Shown here in pieces: positions 7,561 through 15,644 of a DNA stretch of 32,534 nucleotides. The stretch spans positions 1 to 32,534 of the forward strand of contig QYPL01000027.1 of the NCBI GenBank assembly GCA_007280515.1. Reading direction: 5' to 3'. Under the pieces are notes generated by a model. The model was given only the letters and a program-made list of their open reading frames with translations. It was not told where the DNA came from and did no database searches. This stretch comes from Sediminibacterium sp. GTDB lineage: Bacteria; Bacteroidota; Bacteroidia; Chitinophagales; Chitinophagaceae. The number at the start of each line of letters is the position of its first letter. Position 1 is the first letter of the stretch. Made by a program: the position numbers and the translations under genes.

Positions 7561-8487
7561 ATGAATGCACGTATTTATAAGTCTACAGGTAGTTGGTATT
7601 CGGTCAAATCCGAAGCGGGACTGTTTTATCAGGCCCGTATTAAGGGGGTGATTAAGTTAGACAATATAACCTCCACCAACCCTATTGCCGTCGGCGATTG
7701 GGTAGAATATGATATGGAAGATGAGCAGCGTGGAACGGTAATGATATCCGAAATTCTTGATCGTAATAACTATGTAGCAAGACAGTCGCCGCATAATAAA
7801 AGACAGCAACATATTATTGCTTCCAACTTGGATCAATCTATTTTACTCGGCACTTTAAAATCTCCTAAAACCTCTCAAGGTTTTATTGACCGCTTTTTAA
7901 TTTCTTGTGAAGCCTTTCATATACCGGCTATTATTGTTTTTAATAAATCGGATATCTATGAAGAAAAAGAAATGAATACTTATGCGGAAATGAAAAAAAT
8001 GTATGAAGCCATTGGCTATCAAGTGTATTTAATAAGTGTGGAGAAAAAAGAAGGCTTAGACATTGTACAAAAATTACTCAAAAATAAAACAACACTTATA
8101 AGTGGACATAGTGGCGTAGGAAAATCTTCTCTTATTAATTATTTATTTCCACATCTAGATTTAAGTACACAAGAAGTTAGTGATTGGAGTGGGAAAGGAT
8201 TACACACTACCACTTTTGCTCAAATGTATGACTTGCCTGAAGGTGGTGCTGTCATTGATACACCGGGTATGAGAGAATTAGGTTTAGTAAATTTAGAAAA
8301 AGAAGAACTAGCACAATATTTTCCGGAGATGCGTGCTAAAATGAATGGTTGCCAATTTAATAATTGCCAACATATTAATGAGCCAGGTTGTGCAGTGAAA
8401 GCAGCGGTTGAAAAAGGAATTATTACGGAAGCCCGCTTTTATAGTTATGTCGATTTATGGCATGGAATACAAGGGCCGATGTACTAG
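7561..8487 (+). CDS. rsgA: ribosome small-subunit biogenesis GTPase RsgA
   Basis: 308 residues, normal length. The N-terminal OB-fold (about 1-75) is followed by the circularly permuted GTPase order that defines the family: G4 'NKSD' (128-131) comes before G1 'GHSGVGKSS' (182-190) and G3 'DTPG' (233-236). The C-terminal zinc finger is intact: C264, C269, H271 and C277 in C-x4-C-x-H-x5-C spacing. RsgA checks late 30S maturation and is released on GTP hydrolysis. It is transcribed divergently from ubiE and is convergent with the carbonic anhydrase gene, with one base between the stop codons. Confidence 0.95.
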   Translation: MNARIYKSTGSWYSVKSEAGLFYQARIKGVIKLDNITSTNPIAVGDWVEYDMEDEQRGTVMISEILDRNNYVARQSPHNKRQQHIIASNLDQSILLGTLKSPKTSQGFIDRFLISCEAFHIPAIIVFNKSDIYEEKEMNTYAEMKKMYEAIGYQVYLISVEKKEGLDIVQKLLKNKTTLISGHSGVGKSSLINYLFPHLDLSTQEVSDWSGKGLHTTTFAQMYDLPEGGAVIDTPGMRELGLVNLEKEELAQYFPEMRAKMNGCQFNNCQHINEPGCAVKAAVEKGIITEARFYSYVDLWHGIQGPMY

Positions 8488-8488
8488 C

Positions 8489-9022
8489 TTATTTTTTCGC
8501 GTCGTTGTAGGCTTCAAACCAACTTGAATATTTTACGTAGTTGTCGGCAATTCTATTTATCTCACCTGTAATCATTGCCTCAGATACCATTTTTACTTTT
8601 TTAGCAGGTACGCCTGCATAAATACTTCCTTCTTCTACAATAGTGCCTTCTAAAACTACTGCGCCCGCTGCAATAATGGAGTTAGAATGTACCACGCATC
8701 CATCCATCACTATACTGCCCATGCCTATTAATACATTGTCGTGAATGGTACAACCATGTACCAGTGCATTATGTCCAATAGAAACATTATTGCCAATAGT
8801 AGTGGGGTGTTTTAAATAAGTACAATGAATAACGGCACCATCCTGCACATTTACCTTATTGCCCATTTTAATATAATGAACGTCGCCCCTAAGAACGGCA
8901 TTGAACCAAATAGAGCATTCACTACCCATGGTTACATCCCCTGCGATGGTAGCATTGGGTGCTATAAAACAATTTTCACCAAATTGTGGATCTTTCCCTT
9001 GAAGACTTAGTATGGTTGCCAT
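8489..9022 (-). CDS. gamma-class carbonic anhydrase family protein
   Basis: 177 residues of left-handed beta-helix hexapeptide repeats (about 18-140), then a C-terminal helix. The three zinc-binding histidines of the family are present: H66 ('VIHCTY'), H84 and H89 ('GHNALVHGC'), and 'VLRGDVHYI' (44-51) contains the conserved Arg and Asp. Family members are hexapeptide-repeat trimers with zinc at the subunit interface; only some have measurable carbonic anhydrase activity, so the reaction is probable, not certain. The start at 9022 ('MATILSLQGKDP') is the typical one; the reading to 9076 adds unrelated residues and overlaps the neighbouring gene's start region. Confidence 0.88.
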   Translation of the reverse strand: MATILSLQGKDPQFGENCFIAPNATIAGDVTMGSECSIWFNAVLRGDVHYIKMGNKVNVQDGAVIHCTYLKHPTTIGNNVSIGHNALVHGCTIHDNVLIGMGSIVMDGCVVHSNSIIAAGAVVLEGTIVEEGSIYAGVPAKKVKMVSEAMITGEINRIADNYVKYSSWFEAYNDAKK

Positions 9023-9059
9023 AAAAATGCGACTTTTGTACTGCAATTTAATAGTTATT

Positions 9060-10253
9060 ATGTCCAGTATGCACAATAGACAATATTTTTTTCAGCATTT
9101 AGCACAAACCTCGGATAAGCCTATTGGTATCGAAGTGGCTTCTGCCGAAGGCATTTATATTAAGGATATTCATGGGAAAAATTTTGTGGACATGATTGCA
9201 GGATTTAGTGTTTGCAATATTGGCCATAGTCACCCAGCTGTGATTAAGGCTATTCAGCAGCAAGTTGAAAAATACATGCATGTAATTGTGTATGGAGAAT
9301 TTATACAAGCGCCACAAGTACAATATGCAAAAGCAATAACAAGTTTGCTTCCAGAAAATTTACAGTCGGTTTATTTCACCAGTAGCGGAGCAGAAGCGAC
9401 AGAAGGTGCGATGAAACTCGCAAAACGTGTAACGAAGCGAACAAAAATTATTTCTTTTAAAGGGGGTTATCATGGAAGTACACAAGGGGCATTAAGTGTA
9501 ATGGGCGATGAATATTTTAAAAATGCATTTCGACCACTACTGCCAGACACCCTTCAATTAAGGTATAATAATTTTGATGACCTTACACATATTGATTCCA
9601 CCGTAGCATGCGTAATTGTAGAGCCTGTGCAAGCAGAGTCGGGCATTACACCCGCAAGCAAAGACTGGTTAGCAGCCATTGCAGAAAAATGTAAACAATA
9701 TTGTGCGTTATTTATTTTTGATGAGATACAATCGGGATTTGGCAGAACAGGATTTATGTTTGCTTTTGAGCAGTTCGGAATTATTCCCGATATATTATTA
9801 TTAGGTAAAGCCTTGGGAGGAGGCCTTCCATTAGGCGCTTTTATTAGTCATCCCCGTATGATGGGTCTACTTACCGAAAGCCCTGTGCTTGGCCATATCA
9901 CTACTTTTGGAGGGAATCCGGTTTGCTGTGCAGCGGGAAATGCAGCCTTAGAAGTGTTGCAAAATTCAGGCTGGATTAAAGAAGTGGCGGAGAAAGAAAA
10001 TATTTTAGTGAAAGAAATGATACACCCTGCCATTATAAATAGAACGCATAAAGGTTTATGGATGTCGCTTCAGTTTGAATCGGATGCGCTTACTAAAAAA
10101 ATTGCGGCTACTTGTGTAGCAAATGGAATAATTACCGATTGGTTTTTATTTGCAGAAGATAGAATTAGAATTGCACCGCCATTATGTATAAACGCTGCGG
10201 AACTTTCTAGCGCTATTAAAAATATTCAATTAAGTATTGATCAAGCTATATAA
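9060..10253 (+). CDS. class III PLP-dependent aminotransferase (aspartate aminotransferase family)
   Basis: A fold-type I enzyme of about 397 residues. It has 'FTSSGAEATEGAMKLA' (106-121, phosphate-binding), 'FKGGYHGST' (133-141), 'FIFDEIQSGFGRTG' (218-231, with Asp221 contacting the pyridine nitrogen), and Lys250 in 'LLLGKALGGGLPLGAF' as the Schiff-base lysine. Class III includes acetylornithine, ornithine and 4-aminobutyrate aminotransferases; the substrate cannot be told from sequence, and no arginine or GABA genes lie beside it. The start is set at 9060 ('MSSMHNRQYFF'). An upstream ATG at 9012 would overlap the divergent carbonic anhydrase start and adds non-conserved hydrophobic residues. 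Confidence 0.85.
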   Translation: MSSMHNRQYFFQHLAQTSDKPIGIEVASAEGIYIKDIHGKNFVDMIAGFSVCNIGHSHPAVIKAIQQQVEKYMHVIVYGEFIQAPQVQYAKAITSLLPENLQSVYFTSSGAEATEGAMKLAKRVTKRTKIISFKGGYHGSTQGALSVMGDEYFKNAFRPLLPDTLQLRYNNFDDLTHIDSTVACVIVEPVQAESGITPASKDWLAAIAEKCKQYCALFIFDEIQSGFGRTGFMFAFEQFGIIPDILLLGKALGGGLPLGAFISHPRMMGLLTESPVLGHITTFGGNPVCCAAGNAALEVLQNSGWIKEVAEKENILVKEMIHPAIINRTHKGLWMSLQFESDALTKKIAATCVANGIITDWFLFAEDRIRIAPPLCINAAELSSAIKNIQLSIDQAI

Positions 10254-10326
10254 TAATTTTATAATTATTATATAATTATTGGATAGTAATTGTGTTAAGT
10301 AAATTAAAATAAATTGCTAGTTTGCA

Positions 10327-11463
10327 TTAACAGTCTCCTGTTCTGCAATATTTTCTATATAAAGCCTCGTACTTAGGAATGATATGATGAATATCAAAAA
10401 GCTTTGCTTCTTTTAAAGCATTATGCTTAAAGGCTTTTAATTTTGTTTCGTCTTTTAATAAGTCAATGGCATTTTTACTCATGGATTCTACATCACCCAC
10501 AGGGGAGGTGTAACCAGTGACCCCGTTAATATTAATTTCATTTAATCCACCTGCATCAGAACTAATGACCACGGTACTTGCAGCCATGGCTTCCAGCGCA
10601 GCTAATCCAAAACTTTCATATTCAGAAGGTAGTAAAAACACATCACTCACCGCTAAAATTTCTTCCATTTGTTCTTGCTTGCCTAAAAAACGAACATCGG
10701 CTTCTAGTCCATATTGTCTTGTCAAGTCTTCAGCTAGTGGACGTTCTGGTCCATCACCCACCATCAATAATTTTGCGGGTAAAGCGGCATGAATATTTTT
10801 AAATATATCCATTACATTATCGATACGCTTAATTTTTCTAAAGTTAGAAGCGTGAATAATTATTCTTTCATTGTTAGGGGCAATCACTTGTCTAAAAGCA
10901 GCCACAGGTTTTTTATTGTACCTATGTACATCTACAAAATTATGAATGACTTCTATTTCTTTTTTAATATCAAAATGCTTATAAGTTTCTTCTTTTAAAT
11001 TTTCTGATACTGCTGTAATGCTATCGCTTTCATTAATAGAGAAAGTAACTACTGGCTCATAGGTTTTATCACGACCTACTAAAGTAATATCAGTGCCGTG
11101 CAGTGTAGTAATGACAGGAACCGACCTGCCCGTTTTTTGTTTCACAATTTGCTTCGCCGTATAGGCAGCCGAAGCATGAGGTATGGCATAATGTGCATGA
11201 ATTAAATCTAAATCGTGATTTAATATTACATCCACCATGGTGCTGGCTAGTGCCAATTCATAAGGAGGGTAGTCAAACAAGGGATAAGTAGGTACCCTTA
11301 CTTCATGGTAAAATATATTGGTGTGAAAACCATTTAATCTTACGGGCTGTTGGTAGGTAATAAAATGAATTTCATGCCCTTTTTCGGCCAAGGCTTTACC
11401 TAATTCGGTAGCCAAAACACCACTTCCTCCAAAGGTAGGATAGCAAACAATTCCAATCTTCAT
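10327..11463 (-). CDS. bshA: N-acetyl-alpha-D-glucosaminyl L-malate synthase BshA
   Basis: A GT4-family glycosyltransferase of 378 residues. The N-terminal Rossmann domain starts 'MKIGIVCYPTFGGSGVLATE', the family signature with the donor loop. 'LIHAHYAIPHASAA' (about 95) and 'TTLHGTDITLVGRD' (about 122) follow, and the C-terminal domain has 'PSEYESFGLAALEAMA' with the EX7E-type motif (about 280). It joins UDP-GlcNAc and L-malate in the first step of bacillithiol synthesis, the low-molecular-weight thiol of many Firmicutes and Bacteroidota. bshB and bshC are not in this window. It is convergent with the aminotransferase gene across a 73-base, very AT-rich gap with only weak hairpin potential. 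Confidence 0.92.
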   Translation of the reverse strand: MKIGIVCYPTFGGSGVLATELGKALAEKGHEIHFITYQQPVRLNGFHTNIFYHEVRVPTYPLFDYPPYELALASTMVDVILNHDLDLIHAHYAIPHASAAYTAKQIVKQKTGRSVPVITTLHGTDITLVGRDKTYEPVVTFSINESDSITAVSENLKEETYKHFDIKKEIEVIHNFVDVHRYNKKPVAAFRQVIAPNNERIIIHASNFRKIKRIDNVMDIFKNIHAALPAKLLMVGDGPERPLAEDLTRQYGLEADVRFLGKQEQMEEILAVSDVFLLPSEYESFGLAALEAMAASTVVISSDAGGLNEININGVTGYTSPVGDVESMSKNAIDLLKDETKLKAFKHNALKEAKLFDIHHIIPKYEALYRKYCRTGDC

Positions 11464-11531
11464 TTTAGTACTATTGATTATGCAAATAACAACTTATTAT
11501 TCAATAAAGTTTAATTATATTTAAGAATTAT

Positions 11532-12926
11532 ATGAACGAAAAATTTAACATCATGCGTACCCTTGTTACCTTATTATTATGCTTGCCTATACTGGCTTCA
11601 GCACAAACCAACCAAGACAGTGTTAGTATTAAAAAATTAGCCGATGAAATCATGACTAACGGTAAAGCCTATGACCTACTTAGAGAGCTTACCAAAAAAA
11701 TTGGCGGTCGTTTAGCAGGTTCTCCTCAGCAACAAAATGCCGCTGTTTGGGGCAAAAGAAACTTAGAGGCCTTGCATCCAGATCAGGTTTTTCTTCAGCC
11801 TTGTAAAACACCTAGTTGGCAAAGAGGTGGCAAAGATTTTGCTGCTATTGTTAGTGTCAATGGCAAAGTACAAAATGAACCCTTAGCCGCTTTGGCACTT
11901 GGTAATTCATTAGGCAGTAATGGACTGGTAGAAGCTGAATTATTAGCAGTGGCTAATTTTGACGAACTAGAAAAAAGAAAGGATGAAGTAAAAGGAAAGA
12001 TTGTTTATTACCATAGTGTTTTTAATCCTACAAGAATTCAAACATTTGTGGCCTATGGAGAATCAGGAATTTACCGTGGATCAGGTGCAAGCCGCGCTGC
12101 AAAATATGGTGCAGTGGGTGTGATGATTCATTCATTAAGTACCGCTCCCGATAATGAACCTCATACTGGCGGTATGCGTTACGATGAGTCTTTACCAAAA
12201 ATTCCTGCAGTAGCTTTAGGACCTAATGATGCAAAAGCACTTTGGGAAGCTGCTAAAACTTCAAAGATTCGCGTGCAAATGCAAACCTATGGTTTCTTCT
12301 TGCCAGATGCGGATGAAAATAATGTAGTCGCTGAATTAAAAGGTTCTCAATTTCCAGAGGAGATCATTACCATTGGTGGTCACTTAGATAGTTGGGATGT
12401 AAACGAAGGAGCACATGATGATGGTGCAGGTATTGTTCAAACAATGGAAGTACTTCGTGCCATGAAAGCAAGTAATTATGTTCCCAAGCGCACTATTCGT
12501 TTTGTATTATTTGCCAATGAAGAGAATGGAGGAAAGGGAGGCGCGAAGTATGCAGAACTAGCAAAGTTGAATAATGAGAAACATATTTTCGCACTTGAAA
12601 GTGATGAAGGTGGTTTTACGCCAAGATCCATTGGTATAAGTTCTAGTCCAGAGCAGTTCAAGAAATTTCAAACTTGGACTAGTTTATTAAAACCTTATGG
12701 AACTGAAATAACTGCTGGTGGTGGTGGCGCCGATATTGGCCCATTGAAAACAGTATTGAAGGATATAGTATTATCGGGGTTAGTTCCAGATAGTCAAAGA
12801 TATTTTGATTTACACCATGCTAAAACAGATGTATTCGAAAATGTAAATAAGCGTGAATTACTTTTAGGCGCTGCGAATATAGCCGCGGTTATTTATTTAG
12901 TAGACCAGTATGGTGTGAATCCGTAG
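11532..12926 (+). CDS. secreted M28-family zinc aminopeptidase / carboxypeptidase Q-like
   Basis: 464 residues: a signal peptide ending 'LPILASAQ' (about residue 25), a PA (protease-associated) insert (about 130-260), then the M28 peptidase core. Two-zinc ligands are recognisable: His and Asp in 'GGHLDSWDVNEGAHDDGAG' (about 281-299), Glu-Glu in 'FANEENGGKG' (about 329), Asp in 'ESDEGG' (about 357), and His in 'DLHHAKTD' (about 427). The domain order resembles plasma glutamate carboxypeptidase (carboxypeptidase Q). It probably trims dipeptides or peptides in the periplasm or outside. An in-frame ATG at 11553 ('MRTLVTLLLCL') gives a more compact signal peptide and may be the true start. Confidence 0.88.
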   Translation: MNEKFNIMRTLVTLLLCLPILASAQTNQDSVSIKKLADEIMTNGKAYDLLRELTKKIGGRLAGSPQQQNAAVWGKRNLEALHPDQVFLQPCKTPSWQRGGKDFAAIVSVNGKVQNEPLAALALGNSLGSNGLVEAELLAVANFDELEKRKDEVKGKIVYYHSVFNPTRIQTFVAYGESGIYRGSGASRAAKYGAVGVMIHSLSTAPDNEPHTGGMRYDESLPKIPAVALGPNDAKALWEAAKTSKIRVQMQTYGFFLPDADENNVVAELKGSQFPEEIITIGGHLDSWDVNEGAHDDGAGIVQTMEVLRAMKASNYVPKRTIRFVLFANEENGGKGGAKYAELAKLNNEKHIFALESDEGGFTPRSIGISSSPEQFKKFQTWTSLLKPYGTEITAGGGGADIGPLKTVLKDIVLSGLVPDSQRYFDLHHAKTDVFENVNKRELLLGAANIAAVIYLVDQYGVNP

Positions 12927-12948
12927 TATTTAATTTTAAGGGATAAAT

Positions 12949-13034
12949 AATTTTAAGGGTAGAAAAAATATTAATTTTTCGATTCGCCAAAAAAGGCTCA
13001 CTCAAAATTATATTTCTTTCAAACCCTTAAAAAC
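12949..13034. repeat. imperfect ~20-bp inverted repeat, possible MITE remnant or structured RNA
   Basis: The two ends pair over 10 perfect bases (TTTTAAGGGT / ACCCTTAAAA) and continue with mismatches for about another 10. They enclose roughly 40 bases that contain a GCC-A6-GGC hairpin. The ends resemble short terminal inverted repeats, but no target-site duplication or second copy was seen in the window. Confidence 0.35.
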
Positions 13035-13122
13035 TATACTTCTCACTGCTTGAAAGATCGTCGATAATTAGTATTTTTTCTACATGTTTTATTTACAAAT
13101 ATTATTGTAGCATTATAAAAAA

Positions 13123-13160
13123 ATTAAAAAGCCCCCCGATTTTTCGGGGGGCTTTTTAAT
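13123..13160 (+). terminator. strong rho-independent terminator upstream of the lipoprotein cassette
   Basis: Perfect 17-bp arms 13123-13139 and 13144-13160 around a TTTT loop: a G/C core (GCCCCCCGA / TCGGGGGGC) flanked by A5/T5 tracts, so it can end transcription in either direction. It lies about 200 bases after the M28 peptidase gene and about 110 before the lipoprotein gene. Confidence 0.9.
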
Positions 13161-13273
13161 ACTACATTTTTTTGAATTCTGATAGCGTATAAATACGCCA
13201 ATTCTCATTTCATAAAAAAATTAGGTTTGATTTTAATTAGTAAAATTCAAATCTATCATCTTAAAAATTTTTT

Positions 13274-14056
13274 ATGAAAAAGAACAAGCTCTTTTTATTT
13301 ATCAATTTCCTTCTTTTTTTCTTTCTTACAAGTTGTTCAAAACAATTAACCAGCGCCAACCAAGACGAGCTCAATATCAGCCAACTTAAAAAAATAGTAG
13401 GTACTGAAGGCCTTATTATAAAGGAACTTCCGGCGTCTTCAAGCATTATTACCAATTCAATTCAAGAAATCAATAAGCAGGCAAGCAAAACCTTAACGCT
13501 TGATGAATTTTCAAAAATTTATCAAAACATTAAAGCCAGCCGAAATAAAAAAATTGAATTAAAATTTAAAGAATTTAAATATCAAAAAGATACAGCAGAA
13601 AATAATGAGAAAATAGTCGAATCGAAAAGTACAATAAAGTCTTTTGATATGTATGAAGATGCTGAAGATGGCTCTGGGCCTCGTGTTATACCACAAGGAT
13701 ATTATGTTAGAGAAAATTACGGGTCTTGGTGGCAAAATAATAATGGAAATTCTTCTATAATGACAACCATGAGTATAGTATTTAATACAGATACCTATGG
13801 AAGGGTAGTGGGAAGTCCATCATTAATTTTTTCAGGAATTACTTTATTTACTTGGAATCAAAGTTATTTATCACCAATTTCATATAATTTAGCTAATCAT
13901 ACATCTACTTTTATAATTTCTGGAACAGCAACTTACGGAATATCAATGGGTGGTACTGTTCTAGGCTGGGTGGAAAGAGTAACTTATCAAGTAGTTATAA
14001 ATACAGATTATAATTCACAATGGCTAGCAAGAATAACAGATATTACCACGCCTTAA
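13274..14056 (+). CDS. hypothetical lipoprotein
   Basis: 260 residues with a type II signal sequence: Lys-rich N-terminus, hydrophobic stretch, and lipobox 'LTSC' with the acylated Cys at residue 21. Residues 30-125 are charged and probably helical or coiled ('SKIYQNIKASRNKKIELKFK'). From about 130 onward the sequence turns Gly/Ser/Thr/aromatic-rich and beta-like ('SWWQNNNGNSS', 'FIISGTATYGISMGG'). No family is recognised. It is followed after 10 bases by a small membrane-protein gene, and the pair is enclosed by two strong terminators, suggesting an independent transcription unit of accessory character. Confidence 0.7.
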   Translation: MKKNKLFLFINFLLFFFLTSCSKQLTSANQDELNISQLKKIVGTEGLIIKELPASSSIITNSIQEINKQASKTLTLDEFSKIYQNIKASRNKKIELKFKEFKYQKDTAENNEKIVESKSTIKSFDMYEDAEDGSGPRVIPQGYYVRENYGSWWQNNNGNSSIMTTMSIVFNTDTYGRVVGSPSLIFSGITLFTWNQSYLSPISYNLANHTSTFIISGTATYGISMGGTVLGWVERVTYQVVINTDYNSQWLARITDITTP

Positions 14057-14066
14057 AATAAATATT

Positions 14067-14303
14067 ATGACACATGGAATGAAAGAAATAATTAGCTTAA
14101 CAATTTGGTATACTTTTTCATTTTCAATTTCTTTCTATATATTGAAATTAATGAATCACTATTATCAGTGGAATCTTAAACTTAATTTTAAGAAAATGTT
14201 TTTGTATGGGTTTCTAATACTTTTTACAATCCTAGCTGTTTATGTAATTATAAATAGTTTTGGTAGTAAACAATCAACAGAATTTATACCAGATAAATCT
14301 TAA
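14067..14303 (+). CDS. small membrane protein of unknown function
   Basis: 78 residues with two predicted membrane-spanning segments, about 7-29 (after 'MTHGMKEI') and about 45-65 ('FLYGFLILFTILAVYVIINS'), joined by a basic loop ('NLKLNFKK'), and ending in a short polar tail. The basic loop between the helices suggests that both ends face outward, by the positive-inside rule. The ten-base gap to the lipoprotein gene and the terminator just after it suggest co-expression and perhaps partnership. No family recognised. Confidence 0.55.
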   Translation: MTHGMKEIISLTIWYTFSFSISFYILKLMNHYYQWNLKLNFKKMFLYGFLILFTILAVYVIINSFGSKQSTEFIPDKS

Positions 14304-14321
14304 ATAATTATTTGAGTAGAA

Positions 14322-14358
14322 ATTAAAAAGCCCTTAGTTTTGCTAAGGGCTTTTTAAT
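14322..14358. terminator. bidirectional terminator between the small membrane protein gene and carB
   Basis: Perfect 16-bp arms 14322-14337 and 14343-14358 (ATTAAAAAGCCCTTAG and its complement) around a five-base loop, with A and T tracts on both outer sides. It serves two convergent transcripts: the lipoprotein cassette (+) and the carB-half gene (-, whose stop codon is 18 bases away). The outer halves are the same ATTAAAAAGCCC / GGGCTTTTTAAT as in the terminator at 13123. Confidence 0.9.
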
Positions 14359-14375
14359 ATTAGTTTAAGTGAAAC

Positions 14376-15569
14376 TTATCGGCTCAAATTCATTGAACGC
14401 TCCTTGTATAAATTTCTAAAGTAAGGGTCGCGTAGGTCTTTGATGAATCTGATGGCTTCGCCGGTGCTCTTCATCTCAGGGCCTAATTCTTTATTCACGC
14501 CAGGGAATTTGTCAAAACTAAATACGGGTTCTTTGATGGCGAATCCGTCTAGTTTTTTCTCCATGGTAAATTCAGTTAATTTATTAGCACCCAACATTAC
14601 TTTAGTGGCAATGTTTAAATAAGGTATTTGATAAGCTTTAGCAATAAAAGGAGTGGTTCTAGACGCTCTTGGGTTGGCTTCAATTACAAACACTTTATCA
14701 TCCTTTATAGCAAATTGAATATTGATAAGCCCTTTAATATTTAAAGCGCGTGCAATTTTTTCACTATAAAATTCCATGGTAGCCACAATAAGTGGTGTTA
14801 AATTAAATGCGGGTAATACCGCATTGCTATCTCCACTATGAATTCCTGCTGGTTCAATATGTTCCATCACACCCATGACATGAAAAGTTTCACCATCAAA
14901 AATGGCATCTACTTCCGCTTCTTGGCAACGATCTAAGAAATGATCAATTAATATTTTGTTGTTGGGAATATGTTTTAAGATGCTCACCACCGCGGTCTCT
15001 ACTTCTGCATCATTAATAACAATACGCATTCTTTGTCCACCAATAACATAACTAGGTCTTACCAGTACGGGGTAACCTACTTTATTCGCCACTTCAATGG
15101 CATCTTCTGCAGTATAGGCTGTTCCGTAATCGGGATAAGGAATACTTAATTCTTTTAGTAAATCGCTGAAGCGACCTCTGTCTTCTGCAATGTCTAAGCT
15201 ATCAAAAGAAGTACCAATTATTTTAATACCTCTTTCACTTAAGCGTTTTGCTAATTTTAAGGCAGTCTGACCACCTAATTGTACAATCACCCCTTCAGGT
15301 TTTTCTAATTCAATAATTTCCCAAAGATGTTCCCAAAATACGGGTTCGAAATATAATTTATCTGCCATGTCGAAATCGGTAGAAACTGTTTCTGGGTTAC
15401 AGTTCACCATGATGGCCTCGTATCCTGATTCTTTAACGGCTAATAATCCATGTACACAACAATAATCAAATTCAATACCTTGTCCAATTCGATTGGGTCC
15501 ACTGCCTAAAACAATAATTTTTTTCTTTTTCGTGGAGATAGATTCGTTAGAATGTAGCGTCTTGCTCAT
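14376..15569 (-). CDS. carB: carbamoyl-phosphate synthase large subunit, second synthetase half only
   Basis: About 397 residues that correspond to the second half of CarB, the carbamate-phosphorylating ATP-grasp unit. Near the start is 'IIVLGSGPNRIGQGIEFDY' (18-36), the linker-to-second-half signature, then 'VNCNPETVSTDFD', 'GVIVQLGGQTALKLA', 'YPVLVRPSYVIGGQRM', 'INIQFAIKDDKVFVIEANPR' and 'RASRTTPF'. Canonical CarB is about 1070 residues. Here the first half (about 550 residues, ammonia/bicarbonate site) is missing and so is the C-terminal allosteric MGS domain. The start at 15569 ('MSKTLHSNES') is preferred over 15638, which adds unrelated residues. No frame damage is seen in the half itself. 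The first half must lie elsewhere if this enzyme works; otherwise it is a well-preserved remnant. Confidence 0.85.
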   Translation of the reverse strand: MSKTLHSNESISTKKKKIIVLGSGPNRIGQGIEFDYCCVHGLLAVKESGYEAIMVNCNPETVSTDFDMADKLYFEPVFWEHLWEIIELEKPEGVIVQLGGQTALKLAKRLSERGIKIIGTSFDSLDIAEDRGRFSDLLKELSIPYPDYGTAYTAEDAIEVANKVGYPVLVRPSYVIGGQRMRIVINDAEVETAVVSILKHIPNNKILIDHFLDRCQEAEVDAIFDGETFHVMGVMEHIEPAGIHSGDSNAVLPAFNLTPLIVATMEFYSEKIARALNIKGLINIQFAIKDDKVFVIEANPRASRTTPFIAKAYQIPYLNIATKVMLGANKLTEFTMEKKLDGFAIKEPVFSFDKFPGVNKELGPEMKSTGEAIRFIKDLRDPYFRNLYKERSMNLSR

Positions 15570-15644
15570 AGGTATTAAATTGTGTAAAAATACATCAGCG
15601 AAACCATTTTTACGAATTTTTATCCAAGGGTTTTCCACTAGCTT

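Larger units (their letters stand above)
12927..13273. other. 347-base non-coding stretch with inverted repeats
   Basis: No credible gene on either strand. It holds an 11-base direct repeat AATTTTAAGGG at 12932-12942 and 12949-12959. The second copy also forms an inverted repeat, TTTTAAGGGT (12951-12960) with ACCCTTAAAA (13023-13032), which extends imperfectly inward (AGAAAAAATAT versus ATATTTCTTTC). A small GCC/GGC hairpin lies in the middle. The strong terminator at 13123-13160 follows. Bases 13161-13273 lead into the lipoprotein gene and show no clear promoter box. Confidence 0.6.

Noticed and set aside
10254..10326. AT-rich symmetric stretch between the aminotransferase and bshA genes as a terminator
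   Set aside because: The possible stems contain only A-T pairs and are too weak to call.
10517..10998. Several plus-strand open frames inside bshA
   Set aside because: They are antisense shadows of a clearly conserved gene, with no recognisable domains.
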